Notes: generated by a model not told the origin, from the letters alone. Counted from the first letter of the stretch, positions 1-9,340 are shown. The stretch: DNA of 64,000 nucleotides from Pseudobdellovibrionaceae bacterium (GCA_947449255.1 CANFQX010000006.1:1-64000); one strand, 5' to 3'. Translations and numbers: made by a program.

Positions 1-1271
1 AAATTCCCAGAGCCATCTGTTTTTAAAACCTGGTCACTCGTTCCATCCGCCGCAGGCAAAGTCCAAACTGTTGAACCCGCCACTGCCGCTGGTTGGAAGC
101 CCGTGTATCCTGAAGTGGATCCTGATAATCGAATCGCACCTTTGACATCTAATTCGGCGCCGGGCGTGGTCGTGCCGATTCCGACATTGCCAGATCCACG
201 ATACACATTCGTTGTGTCCGTAGACCATTTTCCCACATCCGTGCCAAGTTTCACTGCTGTCACTGAGGCATCATTCAAATTGACTGTTGTGACCGCGTTG
301 TTTGCAATTGCTGTGGCAGTGATATTGGTTAAAGCAGATCCATCTACGGGTGGCAGTTTTGCTGATGAATCTAACTTCACAATCTGATTGGCGTTAGTTC
401 CTGAGTTCAAAGTTAAAACAGAAGTGGAGTTTCCCGATGCGACTGCAATATCGCTATTCGCAGAACTCACCGAGTTTAACGAAGAAGTCGATAATTGAAC
501 TACACCCACACCATCAGAATACTTTAAAACTTTATTACCTGAATCATACCAAATCGAACCCGCCTCTGGATTCGTCGGCGGAGTACTTAAAGAAGGCAAA
601 CCCGCACCGCCCCCGGGTGAACTAATCATATTTCCTGACAATATATTTTGCAGATTAAGATAATTTGTTCGACGAAAAAGCCACTCTAAACTGCCTTGAT
701 TTAAGGCCACCTCGTTACTTTCTTTAACTTGCAAGATCTTATTTTTTTCTAACCCCTGAATGCTTTGCGCAACCAGAGCGCTCGGCGCTGAATTCATTGA
801 TATATCTGGTGCCAAGGTGTCCGGAATATTCGTCGAAGATGGTATAACTGTCACGCGAACAAAGCGAACATCACCCCCTGTTGGCGTATACAATCCACCC
901 GCGCACATCGAACTGCCGGCATTGTTTGCAAAGACCCTCGAAGAATTTTGAAAGACATTCGTCATCATCAAATTTGGATCGTTGGCAGTTCGCTTAATTG
1001 AGCCCCGCGCAGAACCAACTTGAATACTAAAAAAACCATTCGCGCCAACACTGACCGTTTGTTTTTCCTCGTATAGTATACAGGTTTTTTGGGGATTTAA
1101 TATTTGCACGACAAAGCGAGTGTTGGGATCATGCAAAGGAGTTGTGGTCCCTTTTTGATAAAGAGTTCCACTTAATGAAAAAGACTGCGAGCTTTCTTCA
1201 GCGGCTAAAGCGCCTTGCTGAAAAAACAACAGACTCATTGAAATGATAAACACCAAAAAACGCTCTGCCAC
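1..1271 (-). CDS. Secreted tail-fibre-like / adhesin-like protein (C-terminus outside window)
   Basis: The frame is open from a GTG at 1271 to the window edge (423 codons, no stop), so the C-terminus is missing. The GTG is chosen because AGGAGG lies 8 bases upstream. Residues 1-24 form a signal peptide ending GALA. A compact beta-rich region follows to about residue 150. From about residue 200 the chain is low-complexity in Ser/Thr/Asn/Gly and contains the phage-fibre-style stretch GNVGIGTTTPGAELDVKG, typical of trimeric stalk or tail-fibre proteins. It starts 24 bp after an FN3 lipoprotein on the same strand, so the two are probably co-transcribed. Inference: surface fibre or adhesin. Prey or host contact is possible in a Bdellovibrio-like organism, but the tip domain is not visible. 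Confidence 0.75.
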   Translation of the reverse strand, partial: MAERFLVFIISMSLLFFQQGALAAEESSQSFSLSGTLYQKGTTTPLHDPNTRFVVQILNPQKTCILYEEKQTVSVGANGFFSIQVGSARGSIKRTANDPNLMMTNVFQNSSRVFANNAGSSMCAGGLYTPTGGDVRFVRVTVIPSSTNIPDTLAPDISMNSAPSALVAQSIQGLEKNKILQVKESNEVALNQGSLEWLFRRTNYLNLQNILSGNMISSPGGGAGLPSLSTPPTNPEAGSIWYDSGNKVLKYSDGVGVVQLSTSSLNSVSSANSDIAVASGNSTSVLTLNSGTNANQIVKLDSSAKLPPVDGSALTNITATAIANNAVTTVNLNDASVTAVKLGTDVGKWSTDTTNVYRGSGNVGIGTTTPGAELDVKGAIRLSGSTSGYTGFQPAAVAGSTVWTLPAADGTSDQVLKTDGSGN

Positions 1272-1294
1272 TTAAAAAGCCTCCTGCTTTAAGT

Positions 1295-2524
1295 TTAAGG
1301 GGTTGAAAAAGTTATCGCAGCCGAATTGCTATCCAAGCCACCTAAGCCCAAGGCTTTAACTTTACATGTGTAACTCGACCCACTTGTTAAATTCGTCAAC
1401 TGATAGGAGCCCAGTGAACTGGATATTTCCGCCGTCGCAGTTGATGGCACAGTTCCTCCAGCTAAATAGCAATAAATTTTTAATGACGTGGCCATCGGGG
1501 CCGCCGGAAAGTTAACTGTCGCGCTCTGCGAATCATTCGCCACTGCAGAAGTGATTCCCGCATAAGTAAATATAGACTTAGTGAATTGATTTCCGTCTGT
1601 GTTTAAATTGCTATCGAAAGCCCGAACAATAAATCCGTAATTTTCACCTGCAAGCAAATTGATTGCAGTATAATTTGAAGTCGCGGCAGGGACGTCAAAA
1701 ACGTCGTCCGTCAATCCATCTGAGCTAATTTGAAAGATTCGATACCCAGAAATTGTTGTTCCAATGGCGGGATTTGCGGGCAACCAATCAATTTGCGCCG
1801 AACTGTCACCGATGTTAGCAGCAGTATTGATTCCAGAGAAACCAAAGGGTGAAGAGCTAACAATATCTTGAGGCGTAAAAGTCGTCGTTAAAGTATTAGA
1901 ATCTTCGCGACCTTGATCAAAGACCGCCTTTACCTGACATCGATAACTGAGCCCAGAGCTGAGCCCTGTTAAACTGTGTCGAACTGAAGTCGGGCTCACT
2001 GATGCAAATAAACTCATATTTGCCGCAGCTGTCGTACAATAAATTTTTAAATTCGTAGCCGAGGAGGTAGCTGGGAATTCTAAGTCAACTGCTGTTGCAC
2101 TAACAACGGTTGCACCACTTATTCCTGCATAGGCTAGACCTTTGACTATGTTTTGATTTGAATCCTGAGTCTCACTTGAACTGACCATTCTGACAACATA
2201 ACGATACAATTGCCCTGACTCTAAACCCGTATGATCAAAAAAACTTTCTGAAGACAATGCACTCCCAAGTAAAGTCAGCGAGTTATCAGAATTCACGGCA
2301 TAAATTTTATATTCTGAAGCGACAGAACCCATCGACAAAGCCCAGTGAATCCTGATTACAGTACCATTGATATTCTCAGCTGAAACCGCGCCGGCAAAGG
2401 AAGGCAAGGGACTTCCATTTAATACACTCTCAGCAGCTGTAAATTCACCCTGCAAGCACCCCAGCAAGGGCAGCATCAAAATGTATAAAAAAGCACTGTT
2501 GATTAGATTTCGAATATTTCTCAT
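1295..2524 (-). CDS. Fibronectin type III repeat lipoprotein
   Basis: This is a 409-residue exported protein. It has a lipoprotein signal (hydrophobic segment, then LLGC with Cys23 as lipidation site) followed by about four FN3-like beta-sandwich units of 85-95 residues. The units alternate A-B-A'-B': the B and B' units share a core (ATNLKIYC / ATSLKIYC, then SYRCQVKA / SYTCKVKA), and the A and A' units share a run ending YAGI(S/T). That looks like duplication of an FN3 pair. It lies directly upstream of the fibre-like gene in one transcript. FN3 domains usually mediate binding or act as spacers; no catalytic motif is seen. Likely an outer-membrane-anchored surface or periplasmic binding protein; the ligand is unknown. 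Confidence 0.75.
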   Translation of the reverse strand: MRNIRNLINSAFLYILMLPLLGCLQGEFTAAESVLNGSPLPSFAGAVSAENINGTVIRIHWALSMGSVASEYKIYAVNSDNSLTLLGSALSSESFFDHTGLESGQLYRYVVRMVSSSETQDSNQNIVKGLAYAGISGATVVSATAVDLEFPATSSATNLKIYCTTAAANMSLFASVSPTSVRHSLTGLSSGLSYRCQVKAVFDQGREDSNTLTTTFTPQDIVSSSPFGFSGINTAANIGDSSAQIDWLPANPAIGTTISGYRIFQISSDGLTDDVFDVPAATSNYTAINLLAGENYGFIVRAFDSNLNTDGNQFTKSIFTYAGITSAVANDSQSATVNFPAAPMATSLKIYCYLAGGTVPSTATAEISSSLGSYQLTNLTSGSSYTCKVKALGLGGLDSNSAAITFSTP

Positions 2525-2605
2525 AACTTAAGTCTTTTTCGGCTGTTTTTGGATTGAACTTAAGCAGATTTCCAAAAACCATTTTGAGACACATGATCGC
2601 TAAGA

Positions 2606-2662
2606 AAAATCTCACAAAACTCTTCTCAGGTTGAGATTTTATAAAACCAGACCTAGGTCTGG
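2606..2662. promoter_or_regulatory. Inverted repeat and 16-bp perfect palindrome upstream of the STAS-like gene
   Basis: In the 208-bp gap between the divergent FN3 lipoprotein and STAS-like genes there is a 9-bp inverted repeat (AAAATCTCA at 2606-2614, TGAGATTTT at 2632-2640). It is followed at once by the perfect palindrome CCAGACCTAGGTCTGG (2647-2662). Neither has a following T-tract in a position to end an upstream gene, so an operator for a dimeric regulator is more likely than a terminator. No protein partner is identified. Confidence 0.35.
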
Positions 2663-2732
2663 AATAGTCATTTATTCAATTGGCAGAACTCACCCTATGA
2701 AACTAGCCTCTAATGTATCGAGGTGAAAATCT

Positions 2733-3215
2733 ATGAATGTCAAAAATCCAAACAGCACACGTTATGAGTTTTTTATAACGGGACCCATTAGCGAAAAAAA
2801 TGACATCTTCGACTATCCAATTAAGAATCTTACTGAAATTATTGTTGATATGGAAAAAATGACTTTCATAAATTCAATAGGTGTTAAGAACTGGATTAAC
2901 TGGTCTTCCAAAATTTCGGTTGCCTGCAAAATGGAATTGGTTAAATGTCCCTTTGTAGTCATCAATCAGGTGAATATCGTTCATGGTTTTTTACCAAAGC
3001 ATGCACGAATTCAATCTTTCTATGCTCCCTACTATTGTGAATGTGGAGCCGAACTGAATCTGCTTTCCCAAAGAGGGAAAGAATATGAGTATTCCCAAAA
3101 TGGTGAGCCAGAGAAAATAAATTTTCCAGAAGAAATTCCATGTAAAAAGTGTTCTGGAAAGCTTACACCTGATTTTTTACCAGAAAAAATTAGCAAATTT
3201 TTAAAATTAAATTAG
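2733..3215 (+). CDS. STAS-like domain protein with C-terminal zinc ribbon
   Basis: 160 residues. The N-terminal half (residues 10-100) has the strand-helix pattern of STAS/anti-sigma-antagonist-like domains, with a MTFINSIGVKNW segment where such domains carry their Ser-containing loop (Ser49 could be the equivalent). The C-terminal part holds CxC near residue 103 and CxxC near residue 138 (PCKKC), a likely zinc ribbon. GAGG stands 9 bases before the ATG. It is transcribed away from the FN3/fibre genes and has no operon partner. Role unknown; a regulatory protein-interaction role is an inference from the fold alone. Confidence 0.6.
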   Translation: MNVKNPNSTRYEFFITGPISEKNDIFDYPIKNLTEIIVDMEKMTFINSIGVKNWINWSSKISVACKMELVKCPFVVINQVNIVHGFLPKHARIQSFYAPYYCECGAELNLLSQRGKEYEYSQNGEPEKINFPEEIPCKKCSGKLTPDFLPEKISKFLKLN

Positions 3216-3267
3216 GCTTAGTGAAAATTGCAGTGAGAGGTAATTCTGAATCTGGCGGGCTTCTAGA

Positions 3268-4647
3268 CTAGCCCAATCCCTCACCAAATTTCTTCTCTAT
3301 CTGGACGCCTAAACTCATCAAAAATTTATGCGGCATTTCTGCGCCAGCAAAGACAAAGACAAAATCATTTGGCAATTCAAGAACCGAGTCCGCTGTTTTC
3401 ACCGTGACCATGTCGGGTTTAATTTCTTGAATCGAGGAATTGTACAAAATAGTAACTAAATTTTTCGAGGCCATATCAGTAATTCGCTTGATGTTGTCCT
3501 CATTACAACGATCAAAAGTCTGACTTCGAACAAGCAGATGAACACGGTTATTCCATCTTTTTTCTCCGAGCATTTGTGCAGCTTCAACCCCTGCATTTCC
3601 TCCACCAACAACAATCACACCCTTATTTTGATACTGCTCTGGATCTATCAAATTGTAAGTTACTTTTGGAGTGTCCTCGCCCGGCACGCCAAGTTTTCTT
3701 GGACTTCCACGAACACCAATTCCTAAAATGACTTTTTTAGCGGTAAATTCGCCGGCATTCGTTTTTACTTTGAAAATTCCATCAACGGCTTCTAGATTTT
3801 CGAAGCGGGTCTGCTCCTTGATCTTCATTCCCGTTTTTGACCTTACCGAATTCCAATAGTCCAAGAGCTCTTCTTTACTAACTTTGTTCGATACAAATTT
3901 TTTAGTTCCTATGAGCGGTAAATCAAAGGGATGACTCATAACTACCTTCTGGCGAGGAAAGTTGTAGACAGTCCCACCAAAACCGCCCTGCTCAATCGTC
4001 AAATAGGACTTCTTTGCAGCAATGGCCGCCAAGCTTGCGGCCAAACCAGCAGGCCCAGCTCCAATGATCAATAGATCACAATCGGTTTTTTTATTGCCCG
4101 CATCGGCAAGATTTTTTAGTGCATCTTCAGCAGCAAGAATTCCTTGCTTAATGGCATTCCGGATCAGCCCCATCCCGCCAAGCTCCCCAGCAATATAAAG
4201 ACCTTTTACATTCGTCTCATAATTTTTTGTCAGCCTTGGAATATCCATCCCTCTGGTTTTTGTTCCAAAAACCAGTTTAATGGCGCCCATGGGACAGGCT
4301 CTTTCACACTCTCCATGGCCCACACATTTAGCAGGACCCACAAGAACGGCTTTGTGATTGATCATCCTTAAAATATCGCCCTCTGGACAAACTGTGGTGC
4401 ACGCGCCACAGCCCACACACATTGATTCTTCGACTTCGGGATGCAAAGTCATAGGTTCATTGGTGCCTGACTTAATTGCTTTATCTAGTAGTTTTTTAGC
4501 ATTTTTATGGTGGGATTCTCTTTTGAAGATTTGCAGAAAGACGAAGCCAAAAGCAAGCAAAAGAGCAATGGCCAAAACATGATCTGACAAAAAATTTAAA
4601 AAACCAAACAGAAATTTTTCTAATAAATGACTTTTTTGATCTTTCAT
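3268..4647 (-). CDS. Membrane-anchored 2x[4Fe-4S] FAD/NAD(P)-binding oxidoreductase
   Basis: 459 residues. One N-terminal membrane segment (about residues 20-42) is followed by a ferredoxin-like module. Its first site is CxxCxxCxxxCP (Cys77, 80, 83, 87). The second is CxxHxxCxxxCP, with His111 in place of the second Cys. Next comes a segment typical of the C-terminal end of flavoprotein reductases (GLYIAGELGGMGLIRNAI, residues 149-166), then the FAD Rossmann motif GAGPAG (196-201) and the nucleotide motif VVGGGNAGVEA near residue 350. The chain ends soon after the FVFVFAGAEMP segment. The order looks circularly permuted relative to thioredoxin reductase-like enzymes. It probably passes electrons between NAD(P)H, flavin and Fe-S centres at the inner membrane. 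It is convergent with the STAS-like gene and divergent from the diheme b gene. Confidence 0.75.
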   Translation of the reverse strand: MKDQKSHLLEKFLFGFLNFLSDHVLAIALLLAFGFVFLQIFKRESHHKNAKKLLDKAIKSGTNEPMTLHPEVEESMCVGCGACTTVCPEGDILRMINHKAVLVGPAKCVGHGECERACPMGAIKLVFGTKTRGMDIPRLTKNYETNVKGLYIAGELGGMGLIRNAIKQGILAAEDALKNLADAGNKKTDCDLLIIGAGPAGLAASLAAIAAKKSYLTIEQGGFGGTVYNFPRQKVVMSHPFDLPLIGTKKFVSNKVSKEELLDYWNSVRSKTGMKIKEQTRFENLEAVDGIFKVKTNAGEFTAKKVILGIGVRGSPRKLGVPGEDTPKVTYNLIDPEQYQNKGVIVVGGGNAGVEAAQMLGEKRWNNRVHLLVRSQTFDRCNEDNIKRITDMASKNLVTILYNSSIQEIKPDMVTVKTADSVLELPNDFVFVFAGAEMPHKFLMSLGVQIEKKFGEGLG

Positions 4648-4907
4648 TTTGCCTCATTTTTTGTTTTTATTAATTATATACCAAATTTTTTTGATGGGAT
4701 GCTCTTAGGAAAATTCCGGACCATCGTCTATTTTCAGTGATAAAAATATTTGTGCGCTTAGATCGGACTCTAAGAAAAAACCTATCCGTACACTAAATAA
4801 TATATACAGGCCCAAAATGGAGTTCCCAGACAATATACCAACTGGTTCTTGCAAATGCCCCAATTAATGCCAACAATAAATTGATCCTATGTGAGGCAAA
4901 AAAAATA

Positions 4908-5753
4908 ATGAAAAAATACATAAGCATTTGGCTTTTCATAACAACCTATTTGATTTTCGAATATTGGGCGCTTTCCAGACACTCTTCTTTAAGTCTGCTG
5001 CTTAGAATGCAAACTGCTGGCTTGATCCATGCTGAAACAAAAATTAGCACTGTCCCTGGCCGAGCCCTTAGCCTTTGGTTGGGCTACTTTGGATTCAGCC
5101 TCATGGTGCTCATGAATTTATATTCTGTACGAAAAAGATTTTCTTTCACTCAAAAATGGGGAAGCCTTACTAGCTGGTTAAATTTTCACATCTTTTGCGG
5201 AATACTTGGACCAACTTTTATTTTGTTTCATTGCAATTTGAAGGCTCGAGGTCTAGTTGGAATTTCTTTTTGGAGTATGGTCGTTTCATTCTCGAGTGGA
5301 ATTATTGGAAGATATTTTTTCACTCAAATCTTGAGGCGAAAAAGTGATTACGAAAAATCGGCGGCACAACAGCTCGTGGCTCTTGAGAAATTTCTAACAT
5401 CGGCACAGGTTGAGCTCACACCAGAATTCAAGACCAGCGCATTGAATGAAAGCTTAGAATTTGTGGGTGGATACCCTGGACAATCTGAGATAAATCCCTT
5501 GACCGCTTTTTTTTCATCTATCGCAGCTGACTCAAAGATGTTATTTGTAGATTTGCCAGTCCCTGTTGGATGGCCCTTAATATCAAAATATAGACTCAAA
5601 AATTATGCAATAAACAAAAGACGATCCCAATTTTTGAGCGCCTATCAAAGGCTGATGGGATATTGGCATGCTTTCCATTTCCCGTTTGCGGTCTTTATGT
5701 ATATTTCAGCGGTTATTCACATCATATCTTCGTTGATCTTTGTGAAATTCTAA
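4908..5753 (+). CDS. Putative diheme b-type cytochrome membrane protein
   Basis: 281 residues with about five membrane segments (near 5-23, 53-72, 92-110, 116-138 and 254-279). Two of them carry His pairs spaced 14 residues apart: His94/His108 and His257/His271. This spacing is that of bis-His diheme cytochrome b helices, in which each pair binds one haem near each membrane face. Between the fourth and fifth segments lies a soluble loop of about 110 residues. The ATG at 4908 is preferred over an in-frame TTG at 4881 because GTGAGG lies just upstream of it. It sits between the Fe-S flavoprotein and the System II genes, consistent with a quinone-reactive subunit. No specific family was recognised; the diheme call is an inference from residue spacing. 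Confidence 0.6.
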   Translation: MKKYISIWLFITTYLIFEYWALSRHSSLSLLLRMQTAGLIHAETKISTVPGRALSLWLGYFGFSLMVLMNLYSVRKRFSFTQKWGSLTSWLNFHIFCGILGPTFILFHCNLKARGLVGISFWSMVVSFSSGIIGRYFFTQILRRKSDYEKSAAQQLVALEKFLTSAQVELTPEFKTSALNESLEFVGGYPGQSEINPLTAFFSSIAADSKMLFVDLPVPVGWPLISKYRLKNYAINKRRSQFLSAYQRLMGYWHAFHFPFAVFMYISAVIHIISSLIFVKF

Positions 5754-5773
5754 CCGCTGATTTTAATCTGATC

Positions 5774-7423
5774 TTAGGACTTCACGAGTTGTTTCTTGTT
5801 TAAATAAAACTTGAACAGTCCTAACGCCAAGATAACTAATTGAACAATAACGAACAACGTGATGGCTGTTGCTCCGCCACTTGAGAAGCCGTAGGAATGC
5901 AATCCTGCAGCTAGAATGAAGTTGACACCATACCAAGCCATAACGACCAAAAGGTACGACACAGGAGCAAAGGCCAACAATTTAAAATCATTCACCCAGC
6001 CGATATATCTGGCATGCAGTAAAACCAAAAATCCCATATCAGCGATCAAGGCCCATGTCTCTTTTGGATCCCAGCCCCAAAAGCGGCCCCAAGAATAATC
6101 GGCCCAAATACCGCCAAGAATGATTCCCACAGTTAGCAAAAAACAACCCAACTGAATCATTCTGTAGGCATAGTGAGAATACTCAGAAAAGAACTTTTGG
6201 TTGTCTTTACTCAACCACAACCGAACAAGGGCTATATTTCCAAGAATCATGGCTACCGTAAATGCCGCATACGAAATCGTGATCGTAGTCACATGAGTTG
6301 ACAACCAAAAATTACTTCTCAAAACGGCTACGATGGGATCCATGTCAGGGCTTAATATCAGGGGAATCTGCTCTGTCAGCAGTAAAATTAAACCTGCCCC
6401 AACCAACATAAAACCGCTCACAAACCAATTTTTATAAAGAGTAAACAACATCAAACTAAAAACTATGACACCGAATGAAACCCAAATCATCGTTCCATAC
6501 ATATTAGTCACTGGTGCAAACTTAGTGATAAAGACCCTCATTGTTAAGCCCGCGATAAGGGGGATGAGGGGCAAAACTTGCAGCAAGTAACCAGCCTTCA
6601 CTGAGATCTTTTTTCGACTCAATTCAAATAGAAATAAGAAACCCGCCAAAATTGAGAGCACATAGCTCCAGAAAAATAGACTCAATTTATTAAAAAGAAT
6701 TTCAGTATCTAGTTTGTCTATATAGTGTCTAAATAGTTCGGGCACTTCTTGTAAACGCGATTGCTTAGTCAATTCTGCAGCCAAAGCTTGAGCTTCAACC
6801 ATCTTTTCTTGTTTCAAGGCCTCAGTATAAGATTTTATCGTCGTCGACAATATTCCGCCAGCGGCACTTTGATGACCACCATTAATAAGGCTAAAATCAA
6901 TAGCTCGACTAAAATGCTCACCAGTCACTATCTGCTGAAAAACGGCCATTTGACTGTAGACTTCTGAAATTTTCTTTTCTTCTTCGTTGAGCTTACCACC
7001 TTCTTCTTGTTTCTTAAAAATGGGCTCAGCCAGGTTTCCTAATGTTGAACTTTCCAAATCTGCCAAAGAAAAATACCTTTTATCTTTGGTGTACCCCAAT
7101 CGTTGCCGAAGATCTGGTGAACGCACTTCAATCATTGCGGCATAGGGCGCATTTGGTGATGAAGCTATTGCCAGATAGGTTTGAACTGGATCGGTTCCCC
7201 ACTTTCGATATTTACCTGTCAAAAATAAAATCGTTTCTCGAGCCAAAGTATCAAAGGGCTTTAGGCGTCCATTTTGGGTCATGGCAACACCATTGATTGG
7301 CTCAACCTGAATTTGCTGAGCCACTTGAATCACCTGCCTGAGTGATTCTTCGGGTGGGAGATTTTGGGAATGAACAGTCCAAGGGATTAAAAGCGAAAGA
7401 GCCAACAACAGATGTTTATACAT
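5774..7423 (-). CDS. ccsA: System II cytochrome c maturation protein CcsA/ResC with N-terminal periplasmic domain
   Basis: 549 residues. A signal peptide (1-19) is followed by an exported domain of about 230 residues containing NGRLKPFDTLARE, as found fused to CcsA in several non-model phyla. About eight membrane helices follow. The haem-handling WWD motif (WADYSWGRFWGWDPKETWA, near residue 450) and flanking histidines (STHVTT, AAGLHSYGF) are present. CcsA forms the haem-export and ligation module with ResB, attaching haem to CxxCH sites outside the inner membrane. It starts 4 bp after the resB stop, so the pair is one operon. The neighbouring 30-haem cytochrome is an obvious client. Confidence 0.9.
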   Translation of the reverse strand: MYKHLLLALSLLIPWTVHSQNLPPEESLRQVIQVAQQIQVEPINGVAMTQNGRLKPFDTLARETILFLTGKYRKWGTDPVQTYLAIASSPNAPYAAMIEVRSPDLRQRLGYTKDKRYFSLADLESSTLGNLAEPIFKKQEEGGKLNEEEKKISEVYSQMAVFQQIVTGEHFSRAIDFSLINGGHQSAAGGILSTTIKSYTEALKQEKMVEAQALAAELTKQSRLQEVPELFRHYIDKLDTEILFNKLSLFFWSYVLSILAGFLFLFELSRKKISVKAGYLLQVLPLIPLIAGLTMRVFITKFAPVTNMYGTMIWVSFGVIVFSLMLFTLYKNWFVSGFMLVGAGLILLLTEQIPLILSPDMDPIVAVLRSNFWLSTHVTTITISYAAFTVAMILGNIALVRLWLSKDNQKFFSEYSHYAYRMIQLGCFLLTVGIILGGIWADYSWGRFWGWDPKETWALIADMGFLVLLHARYIGWVNDFKLLAFAPVSYLLVVMAWYGVNFILAAGLHSYGFSSGGATAITLFVIVQLVILALGLFKFYLNKKQLVKS

Positions 7424-7427
7424 TTTT

Positions 7428-9335
7428 CTATTCCTCTGACTTTTTTGGTATTCGACCAGTATTAAAACGACTTCGCATCAACGTAAAGATGATAAATCCA
7501 AATGCTAAAATAAGACTTCCTAGGTATTTTATGGGTCGACCCGGATCCCTATTCACAGACAAAACTGTCACCGGAGGCTGTCCTGGGTTCATTATATAGC
7601 TCGCCTGATACAAAGTGAATCCTTCAATTTTTAGTGGCTCATTCATTGAAATGAGATGAACGCTTTGATCGGTCTCTAATTTCACTAAACTTTCATAGCT
7701 ATAAGGAGTCTCAGTCCCCGGATAGTCTTTTTTAGAGAATTTTTCTAAGGACAAAGAAAAGGGTAAGGCAAAGGTTTCGTTAGTAAATGCAAAACTAATA
7801 TTTTTCCCTGACACTTGAGCTGATTTAACGTCTCCTTGAGTCAGCCAAAAACCCTTTTCCATTCCCGAAGGTTTTATTAAAACTGCACTCGGGGGCATTT
7901 GCCCACCGGCAACAGGCTTAACAGCTCTGACATCCGTCACAGCTTCTGAACCAAAGCTGATGCTGGCCAGGAAAAGCTGCATTCCCATCCATGGCGTTTG
8001 AAAGGTCTCGCCTTCCTTCATTATTTTTTCTGCCACTTTTTTTCCGGCTTTAAGTAAAATGATTTTCACTTGGTCTGTTGCTTTGCGGTTCACATGGAAT
8101 TCTACAATATTGCCCGACCCCGCATTGGCCGGATTCATTTGCCGCGGAGGTTCCGCCGCACTTTCATGGGGTGCGCTCTCTGGGCTAGCAGAATGACCTT
8201 CCATGCCCTGAACAGCTGTGGTTCCGTCAGCCACAAGCTCCATTAAATAGCCATAAACGCCATCTTTATGTAAAGAAAAGCCAGAGTATTTTGCATAAAT
8301 GACTTCGCGAACATTTTTACCATCTTTTTCAATGGACAACTCTACCGCAGGATTTAAAGGAGAGGCCGGGTCCTCATTCTCAACAATTTTGTTGCTGGCA
8401 ACAATGGCCCGCTGAAAAGCCTTTACAACTTTAAAATGCACACCCTTGTAGGTGGCACCCTGAGGCTGTTTTTTTAAATCAATTCTGCTCACTTCGGATT
8501 TATCTTTGGCATCAATTAATTTCAGATAGAATGAAGCACCCGCCTTGGATTTGCTGACCACTACCTCTTGCTCCTCCACTTTGGAGGGCATTCTTTTGCT
8601 AGGACTTTCAGCCTGAACAACGTCTCCTTCATCAATAACTAATCTCAAAGTTGCGGGTCCCATTTGCATCTGTGGATTGTCAACGGAATGAAGCCATTCT
8701 TTGACATCAAAAAACTGACTTTTCAAACCAAAGCTGACACCAACAGGCCCTGAATTATCACTACTTCCTGAATAGCCTTTTTCAACTGCCGCAAACGGTA
8801 CAAATTTTTCTACTTGGACTATGTGACCGATCTGATCATTTATGAAGCCAAGATCTGAATGATCTTTTTCAAATAAAGTTTTTTCAAAGACAACAGAGTT
8901 AACAGTAGGCGAGTTTTCAAATTGATACCCAACCATAAGTCGAGGCATCATCACCATATTGTTTTTTTGGCCCTCTGGTATTTGCAAAGTTCCATCGATG
9001 CCATAATAGCTTGTGATAAAACTGCCCGCTAAAAGTGTCATAATTCCAATATGCGTAAGTACAAAACCAAGGTGACGTTTCTTCCATGGATACCTAGACA
9101 TCATCGAAGAAAAAATATTAAGCCAAAGCAGTGACAATAAACAGTAAAACCAGGTTGTTCCATACACCGCCATTTTTGCATACTCGGCATTGTGTAAGCT
9201 CTCAAAAATTGTACCCGCAGCGACCGAGATAATAATTCCCAGCATCACCGGTACAGCTAATTGTATAGAAGATATAAATTTGAAAAATTTATTTTGGTTT
9301 AAACGACAAATTAGACTTATAGTAAAATTGTGCAT
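7428..9335 (-). CDS. resB: System II cytochrome c maturation protein ResB/Ccs1
   Basis: 635 residues, longer than many ResB proteins. Three N-terminal membrane helices lie within residues 20-120, with the conserved HLGFVLTHIGI helix. A large periplasmic domain and a final helix near residue 605 (YLGSLILAFGFIIFTL) follow, the classic ResB layout. A Pro/Ala/Glu/Ser-rich insertion (about residues 375-405) interrupts the periplasmic part. ResB keeps apocytochrome available and binds haem with CcsA. GAGGG stands 5 bases before the ATG. It is divergent from the outer-membrane barrel gene across a 94-bp region with repeats. Confidence 0.85.
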   Translation of the reverse strand: MHNFTISLICRLNQNKFFKFISSIQLAVPVMLGIIISVAAGTIFESLHNAEYAKMAVYGTTWFYCLLSLLWLNIFSSMMSRYPWKKRHLGFVLTHIGIMTLLAGSFITSYYGIDGTLQIPEGQKNNMVMMPRLMVGYQFENSPTVNSVVFEKTLFEKDHSDLGFINDQIGHIVQVEKFVPFAAVEKGYSGSSDNSGPVGVSFGLKSQFFDVKEWLHSVDNPQMQMGPATLRLVIDEGDVVQAESPSKRMPSKVEEQEVVVSKSKAGASFYLKLIDAKDKSEVSRIDLKKQPQGATYKGVHFKVVKAFQRAIVASNKIVENEDPASPLNPAVELSIEKDGKNVREVIYAKYSGFSLHKDGVYGYLMELVADGTTAVQGMEGHSASPESAPHESAAEPPRQMNPANAGSGNIVEFHVNRKATDQVKIILLKAGKKVAEKIMKEGETFQTPWMGMQLFLASISFGSEAVTDVRAVKPVAGGQMPPSAVLIKPSGMEKGFWLTQGDVKSAQVSGKNISFAFTNETFALPFSLSLEKFSKKDYPGTETPYSYESLVKLETDQSVHLISMNEPLKIEGFTLYQASYIMNPGQPPVTVLSVNRDPGRPIKYLGSLILAFGFIIFTLMRSRFNTGRIPKKSEE

Positions 9336-9340
9336 GAATA

